Source: Scortum barcoo (Eukaryota > Chordata > Actinopteri > Centrarchiformes > Terapontidae). Taken from it: a stretch of DNA of 64,000 nt. Location of the stretch: contig CM041536.1 in assembly GCA_023238725.1 (NCBI GenBank), positions 17,019,271 through 17,083,270 on the forward strand. The letters run 5' to 3'. Below, piece after piece: positions 26,786 to 39,200 of the stretch (positions are counted from its first letter, which is position 1; every line of letters starts with the position of its first letter). Both the position numbers and the translations under genes were made by a program. Under the pieces are notes generated by a model. That model made no database searches, was not told the origin of the DNA, and saw nothing but the letters and a program-made list of their open reading frames with translations.

Positions 26786-27247
26786 TGAAGCTGGACTGGA
26801 GCGTATTCAGAGTGTCTGGCCATCCTGCCATCGCCTGCAGTAGGAAGTTTGGTGCCTTTTGTAGGCTGTGCATGTTTGTTCCTGACCAGTGATTCCTTAT
26901 GTTTGATAGAAGTTGCACCCGGGGTCTTACAGGATGGATGGTGTGGTCTTAAAGAGACTTGTGTATCAACATCAGCACTCTGCGTTCTGCTGTGGTGTTC
27001 AATCTTTTACCATTTACAAGAGAACACCTCCCATCCCACACCTCCAATCTCTGCACTATATATATAAAGGTTGCCTCTGAGCAATAAGAAGACAGCTGGA
27101 AATAGGACTTGTAAGACCTTCTATCTTTTTTTTTTTTTTTTAAAGCACAGATTGATACTACTTGTAAGCCTATATGGTGGACATGGAAATATCCTTATTT
27201 TAATTTTTCAGTTATCGTACCCCCTTACTCATAGTGTGGGTGGTGGG
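26786..27247 (+). other. wnk1: wnk1 5' UTR of the start-codon exon, with upstream AUGs
   Basis: After an acceptor with a T-rich tract (CCTCCTGCAG, ending 26785) about 460 nt of leader precede the wnk1 AUG. The leader contains several upstream AUGs, including a very short uORF starting near 26871. The wnk1 frame has a TAA at 27065-27067 and no AUG before 27248, which fixes the start. uORFs suggest possible translational damping; this is inference. Confidence 0.5.
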
Positions 27248-30200
27248 ATGTCGGAAAAGCCAGACGACAAAATGGTGAAGTTCCTTGCTCCCCCTCAGAA
27301 GAGTGGAAATGGCCCCAGTTCTGGTTCAGATTCAATGGTGAGTGAATGCCGGCCAACAGAAGTGAGACGCCGGCATCACACCATGGAGCGTGATCGGTGT
27401 AACCCTGAACACAGATTCTTGCGTCGCAGCGTCATCAGTGATTCCAATGCTACAGCTTTGGCCCTCCCGTTACCCAGCAAGATCCCCATCCCTGCACCTC
27501 AACGGGTTCAACCACGGGAAGCAGTCACTCAGCGGCAACACACTGCTGCTGTTGCTGCTCATTTGCCGCGAGCTGAACCTTGTTTAACTCAAAACGAGGA
27601 GTCCACTGATAGTGGAAGAGGAGGAGAAGAAGGAAAAGGTATTGAAATAGCCAAGGTGGATGTAGTGCCTTCAGAGCAGGAGCCTGCTGCTGTTCAAGAC
27701 ATCTGTGATGGAGAGGTGGTGGTAGCAGCCCGCTCCCCACCAGGCTTAGGAAAAGAATTGCCAAGTCAAACAGAACCTGAAAACACCACTGAAGTGAAGG
27801 TACAAGAAGAAGAAGAAGAGGGGGAGGAAGAAGATAAGGACTCTGCCAAGGCACGAGCAGAGGCAGAGCAGAGAGAAGCTGAGAAAAAAGTGCAGGAAGA
27901 CATCGAAGAGGCAGAGACCAAAGCAGTGGGAACATCACCAGATGGGCGTTTCCTAAAGTTTGATATAGAAATAGGACGTGGTTCCTTCAAGACCGTCTAC
28001 AAGGGCCTGGACACTGAGACCACAGTGGAGGTGGCTTGGTGTGAGCTGCAGGTATGAAATTAGGTTTATTTGTTCATATTATAGATGTAATTATTAATGT
28101 TCTTTAAATGAGCCACCCTTGGTGTTGCATTATCCTGCAAGTGTCATCACTTCCTTTTGTTTAGGCAGTTTGCTTTTACCAGAGGCCTGGTGGAATAGAG
28201 CCACAGTGTTACCTGGCGTACAGCCTCTGTCATTTCCTCTCTCAGAGACATGGGTAGCATTTCCCTTTTGCAAGCCGTGTTTGTTGCATTTGTCAGCAAC
28301 GCAAAGCAAGCAAACTTCACATTTCCTCATTGGCATGTCTGCACTCGAGACTGAATGTCTTAAATAAAAAGCGTCTACTTGTACAGTACAGTGGCAGATT
28401 ATCAGAAGTTATCAAGGCTTGTATAATAATAGTTTTCAACATCATGACTAAGGGATACCTAACACACTGGAGATTACCTTGGACTAGATTCAGGGTTAGA
28501 CATTTTTTATTGCACTCACTGTGTGGAGTGTGTCATGATTATGATTTCCCACGATCAGTTTTCACACTGACAGAGGACATTATATACTATTAAAAATAAA
28601 TACAATGACGGTGTTCCTGACATGCAGAATTACTACAGCCAATAAGTTATAACTGGGCAAAGTTTTGTCATCAAAAAGTGAGTTATTATGTGGGTCATTA
28701 TATCACCTTTTTGAAGATGTAGCACTTGTAAAATGTCCTAGTAGTCATTAAAATTCCATTAACAGCGATTTAAAATTAGCATCATCCAGAGCTAAATGTG
28801 ACAACAGCACTATTAATTAATTACTAATTAAGTTAATTATTAAACCTATTTCACAGCTATTTCCCTTATTATAGTGTTTCTGTCTTAAAGAAACCTCTAT
28901 TTTATTTTGAGGTTAGTGCTTTTCTTAAAAATGCTTGTGTAGCTCTTCTGTCTGTCCAGTTAAAGGAGCTACATGGCCGAAAGCAAAGTTTGACCCCATT
29001 CACCACATGAATGTTTGATTTTAGTGTCACGCTTTCACCCTGCCGTCAGAGGCACAGGCCTCACACGGCAGCAGATACAACCATCGCTACTCATGCACAC
29101 TGGTTTCTGAACAATGTGAAGATTACAGACATGTGCCCCTCCCCCCTCACACAGAGCAGATCATACGCATGCTCAGTGGTTTCCTGCTCTGAATACTTGT
29201 GTGAATGTAAAATAGGTCACATTCCTGACAGAGGAATCTCCTGTGTGAAGTGCAGCAGGCCGGCCTGCCAAGGCCTGCTCCTAAACTATCAATCCACCTC
29301 CCCTACTAACTTCTTCAGATTTGACTATATTTCTGATTTCTTCAATTCCTTTTCAAGCAAAACCTCACTAAATAAGTCTGTGTTTTCCTTCTTCCATTAG
29401 TTATTATGCTGTGAGTTAGTATATTTAGCTAATTTTTGCCTAAACAGGATTCTACAATTTCTCTCTTTGTCAAAGCCTCAAAGCAGCTTATTATTTTCCA
29501 GCTATTGTAGGAGACATTAAAAGCTATGTGAAATGTTATATATATATTATTTTAACACACCTCTCTGGTGTGTCATAGCTACTTACTTTGTTGGTATATA
29601 TTCTCTTAATTTGTTATATTGTGAGGTACATGTGAGCTGTATAGTGCTTCACAGTTCTATTTATGGATTTAACGTCACAAATTACCAGAGCCTGTCGACT
29701 AATGTAACTTGTGATATTCTGGTGATTGGTTTATTTAATGAAAATTGGGGAAGTAATCTGTGTGTTGTTGAACAGTAAAATGTTCTTGTGACTCCCCTGT
29801 GACTTCCTGAGGACCAGTTTGAAAGGGCAGGGGAAACTCAAAACTGAACTATAAAACTGGTCTTTGTTCATGAGGTTTATAGAAAATGATTCACTCACAT
29901 GGACTGCTCACCTAAACTTTGTGTTGGTTTAAGCTGAGTCAGTTAACACTCTTGTAAGGAGACCGATCCAGTGCAAGGAGGTGCTTTTTATAGAATTTTT
30001 TACAGCTGATTGAGAACCAGCTTTGTTTTATGCACAAGGTCCTTTCTGAAATATGAACATGTAACCTGACACTCTCACTCCCCCTCTTTCCTTTGTCAAC
30101 TCAAGAGTTTCAGCTTTAAAAACTGTTGAGCTACACATGAGGAGCTGAAATCCCCTCTCACATGGTTGTTAAAGTTGTCCCATGATCACTGAAGGGTTAG

Positions 30201-33200
30201 TGTCACATTCCCCATTTGTCCTTAGGGCATTTTTAGTGATAGTAATATGACCTCCCTTGAAATAGTAATATAACGTTGATATACATTACTTTTTTGTTCT
30301 CTCCGTTTAGTTTCAGTTGTTCAGTTCAGTTGTACAGTTTAACATAAATTACACACAAATTACAGCAAGTTACTCTTAGGGGCTTTTGACAGTAAAACTT
30401 TATAATTATATTGACCGTTTTCTGATTCTCTGCTTTACAAATTACAAATATTTTCCATAAAACCCACCAAATTCCATCAGAACTAATTTCATGATTACAC
30501 TGCTTATGAAGAGAGTAGGGGCTTTTTCAGTTGCTTTTCGTATTGTTTTGTTTCCTGTTGATGGCAGAATTGATGAAGCAGAAAGTAATCTGCCTTGCCA
30601 CTTGTTTGCTCACTGGGAGTTTTGGTGTCAGCTGGAAGCAACAGCAGAATCTTTGCCTGTATGCTAATGAAACAAGTCTGACAGGTTTTCCCTCATAAGA
30701 TCCTTTAATCCTCCTTAAACATAAAATTTTGGAGCCACACAAGCAGTCCTGTGAGGCTGTAAAGCTCATTACACCAGAAAATCATTTAAAAAATTATTTG
30801 CCGCTCTCAGATCCCTACCAACAGCCAAAAAATGTGAATGTATTTTTGATTAGTCGTTTTTGATTTATGCCATTTATTAGTCAGGCACCATGTACAAAAA
30901 CAATGTCAAACAAAGAGAGTAGGTGCTTTAAGACCCCTGTTTTATGAAACTGAAATTCAACTTAATCAACTTAATCTTAAAGTACAACCTAAGGCTGACT
31001 GTATTTTAGTGACTTGTTTTAGTGACTGAAACTCACTCTGGACCTTCCTTCTTTCCCTCAAGCTAAGCTGCACTCATGGCTAGAAACTTGTAAAGTTAGA
31101 ATAAGAGAGCCCTGGTTTATTCAGCCTGGAAGGCCATCTGTCCACAATTGTCTAAGAATTTCTAGGCGTCCACCCTTTTTCACCCACCCATGAACCCACA
31201 CATTTGTTTCCCATCTCACGTTGCAGGCATGTCAGAACAATAAGTAGGTCACCACAGAGAGGAAGTTGAGGGGAAAAAAAAGAATAAATTTAGGAGCCTC
31301 CCCTTTCTTGCTCACTCATCCGTCCTCACCCATGTCATCTCCACTAGCTGCCTCCCCACCTCCTTCCTCCCCAGCACTGGCTAAAGTCAGACATTGAAAG
31401 ATGAGGAAGAGATCCCCAGGCATCCTTTGGAAGTTATGGGAGCTCCATGTCCAGAAGGCTGACGGTATCTGAAGAGAGTGACACGCTATGACCTAGTAGT
31501 GTAACAGTGATTTGTCTGTAACTACTTGTCATGATTGGTTTATCTTCTAAGATTGTTGACAGAAGATCTTGGGCCAGTACTGTGTTTTTTAGAATTACAA
31601 GATCATTTTACTCATGTTACTGTCAAGCATAAATAAGCGAGCCATTTACTTATGTAGTAATCCATGTCGTTATATAAAATATTAATACACTACACTCTAG
31701 TAACACAGTAATAATTTATTTTTGTCCTGCAACAGCTATGTTGCTGTAAGTAAGGGATGTGAACTTAATTTCAAAATGTTTCTTATCAGTTACATCTACA
31801 GTTTACTGTACTTACAGAGCATGAATGCAATTAAATATAATATATAATAATCAGCAAGGTGGAATACACCAATTAAAAAAATAGCAGGGTTGCCTACCGG
31901 CTTTGTGCATCACAGCACTTGAACTGGACTAGGAAAGTAAAACTGCTATAAATAACTGTTTAGCATGATAGTGTTACTCCATTTCCTCCTGACTGTAACT
32001 GTAGAAGGTGATGACCTTTCAATCTTTGATGTCTTAAATTGCTAACCCAGATTCTAAGAACAATAATGTAGTTTCTGATTTTGAGCACCTAGAATATATT
32101 GAACAAATTTTATACAAAGTTATTTTATAAGTTATTTGTGGGATTGTGTAAGTCATCATTGACTAAATATAAGCCTTTGACCACATTATCGGTGATACTG
32201 GCAGATGTAAAGTGGCCTGAATACATCCATCCCGTCTTTTGACAATTTGACTGACTCAGTCACAGTGACCTTTGACCTAATTGCCATGTGTCATAGTGTC
32301 ATGGAAACAGCAAACATTTCTGTCCGCAGGGACACACAGCAATTTGTGCAATAACTAGGTAACGTTTAGCGTAAACCTGTTTAACATCTTGGCATTCAGG
32401 TCCATCAGCCATTACCCAGATCCCAGCCGATGTAACCCAGAGGGCTCCACCAAGCCCTCAGTGTCAACCTCAGAGCCAACCTTAAAGCAGGGACCTGACA
32501 GAGCCAGCCCTTGGCATGATCACAGGCTTTTTTCACTCAGTCTATTTTTGGGGTTGTTGGGTTATTTATGATGGCCTTTGTGTAGAAGCAGTGTTTTCTG
32601 CTCTGCTTCGGTGATACTGTAGTGAATTTACATCAGACGTTATTCACGTTTTCCCTTTAATAGCAGTGGGTTTTTTTTCATAGTGTAATGAAATGGCTAT
32701 GCATGCAAAATAACATAAAACAATTATTGATTTTTAAAGCAATGAGCCGTATAACACTGTCATGCATTACGTCAGAGAAAACACTTGTAAACAACATATG
32801 TAAAACAAAAACAGAAGTACTGACAATAATTTGGATGACCTTAATATGATTACAGTCCAGTTTTACTGAGAGTTGATAAAAGATCATATTGAACTACCGC
32901 CTTGTTCTACATGTTAGCCAGGCAGTAAATCAACCCTAGCTGTCAAGCTGTGGCCTTTGTTCAGCCAGTTTAGTTATTTCAAGTTTCAGTTGTTGCATAT
33001 GTAAAATGTTCACATTGTGGAAATCAAGTTAACTTTAACCTCAGACTGTCTGCCACGTAAGTTGGTATGTAGCTCAAAGAGAGATAGTATAGTAATTTTA
33101 TGTTCAAGTCTTGTTTGAGCTATCTTTTTTATGTTTGCAGGGAATTTCTGTTTGATTGGTTTAGACTCACCAGCCATATAATTTTAACGCTGATCATAAG

Positions 33201-36200
33201 TCAGGCTTTGGTTTCCTCTGCCTCACCTTGCATTGGCTTGTTTAGGGGTGTGCCATTGAACTGAAGCAATGGATTGTGATTTCAGATAAGTGTTTTGCTG
33301 ACTGTGCAGAGCTAATCAAAGACAGAGTGTTGATGACTAGTCTGATTTGGAAGATATTACTTTAAGACTTAAACACTCATAAGTGTTTTAAAGTATGTGC
33401 TGTGTTCAAAAACACACACAAACACATTTCCACTGCTGTATTTTTTGCCGTACACTACTTCTCTTGCTTTATCACATTCGGAGACTCAACAGGAGCAGTT
33501 TTGCACAGCTGAGAGTTATTATATGGCAAAGATATTGCAGAGGCAGTGGTGGCAGCACAGCTCTTTAGTGAGCTGACTCATGCCCTCTCTGTCAGATGGA
33601 GCTGCTGTGATTCAACTGCAGCTGCTGCCTGCCAGGTCAGGTTTCCTAATTTATAGACATTTATAAAACCTCTCCCTCAAAATGGTATGTAGAATATGAT
33701 GGCTATGTCGACTACATCGAAAAATGTGAACAGGCAATCTGTGAAGTACCTAAGAAATTTAAATGTACGGCTTTGAAGGCCTGCTTTAATGCCTGATGAT
33801 GTTATTTACACATTTTGATTATCTTTGTGAGTTTGTCTGGGTAGAAAATCTTAATTGTGTCAAATATGGGGGAGCCTAAGCAGAGCTGAGGTGGGATAAG
33901 TAAGCCACAGCAACCAGTCACCTTTTGGCCAAGCAAACATACCCAAAACATTATTTTTGCCTTTTGCCTTTATTGGATAGCTGACAGTGACGACCCACAG
34001 TAAACATGGGGAGAAAGAGAGGGAGATAATATGCAACAAAGGTCTGCCAGCCACACTCAAACCAAGGTCACCAAGGCTGCAATGTAAACATCAAACTGTT
34101 GGTCCACCATTTGTTCATAAAATATTAATTTGCGGCATAATCTGCAAATATATATGGACTTGTTATTAAAGACGCTGGAAAATTTATTTTTTGTGGCTGT
34201 TTGGTTGACAAACGTCTCAAACGAGTGTTCTAGTTTTTCTTCATCTCTTCAACCATTTGTTTAGGCCTGATAAGATTTTTTTTCAATTATTTTAAATAGC
34301 TCAAATTCAAATAATATCTATTTTTCTTTATTTGTTGAAGACAAGTAAAATGGCTGTAATCCATCTTTGATAGGTACCTTTGGTTGGAATGAGGTAGAGT
34401 GTTTGTTGGTTTTCCTTCCACTGTTGTGAACAGTTGATATTTGGCCTCTCCGATCAGGATCTGTGGATGTACCAGAGACCACCAGGCACTGTTCCCAGTG
34501 ACAGTAAGAGCAGAACGTGGCACCGGCCAAGGAACGCTTTTAAGTGACAGTCAAAGTTAGTGTGATGTGTGTCTTATGATTGCAAGGATTGTAAATTCCT
34601 GGAGGGTTTTTACAGGCCCTGAGCCCTGCATGTGTTAAAATGTTAAGAGAGCTGTATAATTTGTTCGTCCTGGCTTGTGCTGAGTCATTCATGGAAAATG
34701 TTAGAGGGGTAGCCTTTTAGACTGTGACTGAATTTGATTTGATTTTCTTTCTTCATTTTTTTATTAAATCACTAAGGTGCAAACTTTTTATTCTTCCATA
34801 ACTGGGGGGGAAAACCTGTGCCTCACAAAATAAGTTGCACTTGATGTCAGTTAAGCAGGTTGATGTCTTTCTCCACGTGGAATGCAGTTTATCCAACTAG
34901 CCTGGATGTGTACATTTCTTTTGAATGGGTCATCAATGTAACTGTTGGCCTACAGGGGAAATGGTGCCATTAATACAGTAGTTTGGTGTTTATGCGCGTC
35001 GATGTGCTGCACATTTACGGCGAGGAGCTCTGAGACTGTAGATGTTTTGTTAGGCCGTTTAGATATTGTGCCGAAAGAAAGAGGGGAACCACGGCCTTGC
35101 TAGATAAGTTCTTTTGGTAAATAGGTCAGCTGGTCCAAGTGCACAGTGAAGCCTCCATTGCTCTCTGATCTTCAGTCACCCTCTGCTTCCTGACATTGCT
35201 CCCTGGTTGTATGTCCTCCCTTGTTTCTAATTATTTACAAATGCTCCTCTTACACTCCTCTTGTCTGCCCTACGTTGGCCTCAGGCGTTGAAAACATTCA
35301 CCTCAAACCTCCAAACACCTCCAGCAAAGGCTGTAGCAGCAAAAAGCGATCTCGGTTATGTTTTGTTTTAAGTAGTGTCAGTCACTGGAAAGTTTTCTAT
35401 CTTTTGCTGACACACACACAAAGGCAAATGCTTGCTCTCTGCTCACAAATGGGCTGAATTTCCTGGACAGCCTGGCATTTTGCCAGGTCCCTGGGGGTTT
35501 CAAGGGAGGTCTTTGACTGCGGGGTTTCACTAGGCTTGTCTAACTGGAATGGGTTGCTGCTGTATAGTCATGCATGCTGTAAATGTAAGTCACGACAGGA
35601 ATTACTCAGAGAAACTTGAGGAGGGTAGTTTTTTAGGGCCCAAGCACCGAAGAGCACCGATGGCAGTAATTCGAATGTTTTTTATTTTTCTTCTGGTTAT
35701 TCCAAGCACCTAAATAAATCGCATTTTACACGACCCTAAGGTGCTCGAAAGCTCACGAAAAGAGCCATGGTCTATGTCCAACAGGAAGTCTGACATTTTT
35801 AATCAAAAGTCATATTTTGGCACGATTTTGATCATTTCCAGGCCTTGAACTTGAACTTGAACTCCCCTAGAGATTTGATCTGATCGTCTTCAAATTTGGA
35901 CTGCACAATATAGAGACATGGGCGATGTTAAATTGCGAAGGCCTTGGTGATGACATTTGACAAACAATTTCAACTTTTCATCAGAGGGCGTGGTCGTGGT
36001 CGTCACGGCGCAGAGAATTTCAATGTCTCGCCATGATAGGAAACGTTGCTCTAACTTATGTATACATATATAGTGGTCTGAGCTGCCCCAAATTTCATTG
36101 GTTTAATAAGATTTCCGCCCTGAACACATCTGTATTTGAATTTTTGTGATGAACAATAGCGCCACCTAGATAGATTTAACGAAGCAGCGCCACCACTACG

Positions 36201-39200
36201 TAACACCACACATGTAGCTTGACTCAAAACAGGAAGTTTGTATCATTTGCAGGTCTCACACTTTAACGAACTCCTCCTAGAGATTTGGTCAGATTGGCTT
36301 CAAATTTAAACTATAGAATCTGAAGACATGAGTGACGTTAAATTGCGAAGCTTTTTAGTTTGCGTCGAATGAGAGGTCTGTGGGGGAGTAGCAAATTTTG
36401 ATGTTTTGCCATGAAATAGGAAGTAGCTGCTGAGGGACTTGTGATGCTCAGAAATTCACAAAATTTGGCACATTCATCAGAAGTGGTAAAATTTCACTAG
36501 AAATGTCGGACTGTGTGTGATAAAATGGCTCTATAGTGCCCTCTAAAAAGATTCAAAGAGGTCACGCCCCAGTAAACGTTTCACATATACATGTTTGAAC
36601 TTCGCATGGTTTATGCAATGGCCAATAAGGCTCACATGTTTGCCATTGATTCGGTGTCAAGCCGTTGCCCCGATATGACCGCCCCCCCCGATGGGGTGCG
36701 AAGGTGCGAGGTGCTGCTTTTTTTTTGTTTGTTTTTTTTTTTGTAAAAGTGCAGACCCTACAAAAGGCATTATTATACATGCATCAGTCTGTTTAAATCC
36801 CATTGGGCAAAGAGTGCTATCAGCTTTGCGTACATGTTGCTGTGTTTCATTGACAAACCCATCAGCTGCCAGACATTTGTTGACTTCAATCATCCACAGC
36901 TTTGTTCAAAATATAATCCTTGGTGAGCACGTTGTTGGCCTCATACCAGAAGGGCTCGGCAATATATCAGTATTAATATCCATTACAGTCTATCGTTGTT
37001 GATATTGTGAATAATGATACTCAGATGTATCTAAATTAACTTTGAGAACCAAGCCAGAACCACTCTGCTAGTAAATAATCCATTTAGATCAATTATATTG
37101 TTGTAATAAATATTTTTGAAACACTGTAATGGCGGTGTTCCACATCTAAACACACAGCATGAAATAATGCATATTTATATTGTCTTGTTGTTATGGCGAT
37201 TAATGATTATTTTTCCCAGATTGCTTATTGTTGTATGTGCCTGTTGGGATGAGTGTAGCTTGTGTCCTTTTTGAGCGGTCTAATAAGCCTGATTTATTGT
37301 TTGTTTGTTTGACTTTAAAGTCTGCAGATCCTCTCTAATTCTCGGTCATTCTGTGGATCTTTTTTCATTTTGGTTTTCTTGGAATCTAGGACAAAGCTCG
37401 ACGCATTTCATTTGGTTCACAGTTGTCCTCCAGAGAAAACAGGGCCAGATCCCTTTTGCCCCCAACTGTATGTGTACCTGTGCCGGAGTATATGTACAAT
37501 TTTGTGCGTTGCAGGAAATGTAATTATACAACATTAAATTAAAATGTCTTTTCATTACATTTTAATAATTTAGGTTGCCATTTCTCTAGAATATCTAGAT
37601 GATTAGATATATTTTTTATTCTTATTCAGCTGCTGTTTGCTTGTTGTCATTTATGCATCATTAACATTTTACCTCCTCCAAACTGAGTGATGAGTACACA
37701 TCTGCCCTCTGTAGTGTGTGAAAATCTGTAAGGTGTTATTTATCTTTGTACCCTGCAGGATCGTAAGCTGTCAAAGTCTGAGAGGCAGCGCTTTAAGGAG
37801 GAAGCAGGGATGTTAAAGGGACTACAGCATCCCAACATTGTCCGCTTTTACGACTCCTGGGAGGGACCTTCCAAAGGCAGGAAGTGCATTGTACTGGTCA
37901 CTGAACTCATGACTTCTGGCACACTCAAAACGTGAGTCTCAAACCTGCCAGAGCAAACAAAAAGTACATACCTTATCCACACAATATTTTTGTCTATTTT
38001 AGATAACAAAACATTTGTTTAACTTTGTATAAATCTATAAAGAAATGTATTTTGTCAATCCATAGATATATTATTTAATACAATTAAAATATAACACAAG
38101 TGCATTTCCTCTTGCATGCCTCTAAGAAGTGTACAGGAAAATATATTTGCCATCATCAGTTGTTCTGTGTTTCTCAGAGGACATGTGAGAATAATGATCC
38201 ATTGTCTTGTAGATATCTGAAGCGGTTCAAGGTGATGAAAATTAAAGTGCTGCGCAGCTGGTGTAGACAAATCCTCAAGGGGCTTCACTTCCTTCATACT
38301 CGGGCTCCCCCCATCATCCATAGGGACCTCAAGTGTGACAACATTTTCATCACGGGCCCAACAGGATCTGTCAAGATTGGAGACTTGGGACTGGCCACAC
38401 TCAAGCGCGCATCATTTGCCAAGAGTGTTATAGGTACGACTCCAAAGTCATTTCTACCTTCTTGGTGCCTGCCCTGCTGCAGGCAGTACCTTTTCTGAGG
38501 TTACATTATGTCGTTGTGTGTTGAAAATGATGGTGTTTTAAAGAGGGTATTTTCCTTTTGTTTTTTTTTGTTTTTTTTTGTTTTTTTTTGACGGTGTGGT
38601 TCAAAAACAGACCACAGCGTTTCAGCTGTCTCTCAAACCACAGCTCAAATGGAGGCCAAATATTGTGGTAATCTTAGGCAGATAACCACAAGGCTTTCTC
38701 TCTTTGCACCCACACAGTAACTCTATCAAGTTTGGTCATTGTACAGAATATTTCTGTTCTAAGAAGAAAAAGTGAGGGTTTTTTTTCCAGGCACCTACTG
38801 AATGTAAGTAGCGCCTAACGTTTCTCATACTGTTAAACATTAATATCATTATTTAATAGTTGTCATGCCTTCTTGCAGGCTAACCTGGCCATGGCTAAAG
38901 GTATGGCCTTTGCTTGTGTCTTAGACTGGTCTTTGTTCTGTGGTTTGGAAATATGTGGTCTGTTTGCCAGTTATACCAATAATGTTTAACATCTCTTTCT
39001 ATGGGTTTGCCTCAACAGGTTTTTTTTTCTAGTGTTTGTCTCTTACTGTCTTTTAAAAAATTGCAGGACGGCAGAATCTTTTTGCTTCATCTTTGTGTCC
39101 AGGGAGCTCTCCTCACTTTCTCTCTGTCAGCCTTTTTGCCTTTGTTTTTTTTGTTTTGTTTTATTTTTTATTTTGTTTTATTTATTTATTTATTTTTACT

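Larger units (their letters stand above)
28052..37758 (+). other. wnk1: wnk1 first coding intron, 9.7 kb
   Basis: Donor CAG|GTATGA at 28051 and acceptor CCCTGCAG at 37758. The intron interrupts the kinase domain directly after CELQ, the same place as in mammals. Contents recognised: a degraded SINE near 33955-34115 and a modular repeat at 35634-36725. The rest is AT-rich intronic DNA with short meaningless frames. Deep-intronic enhancers are possible but cannot be seen from one sequence. Confidence 0.8.
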
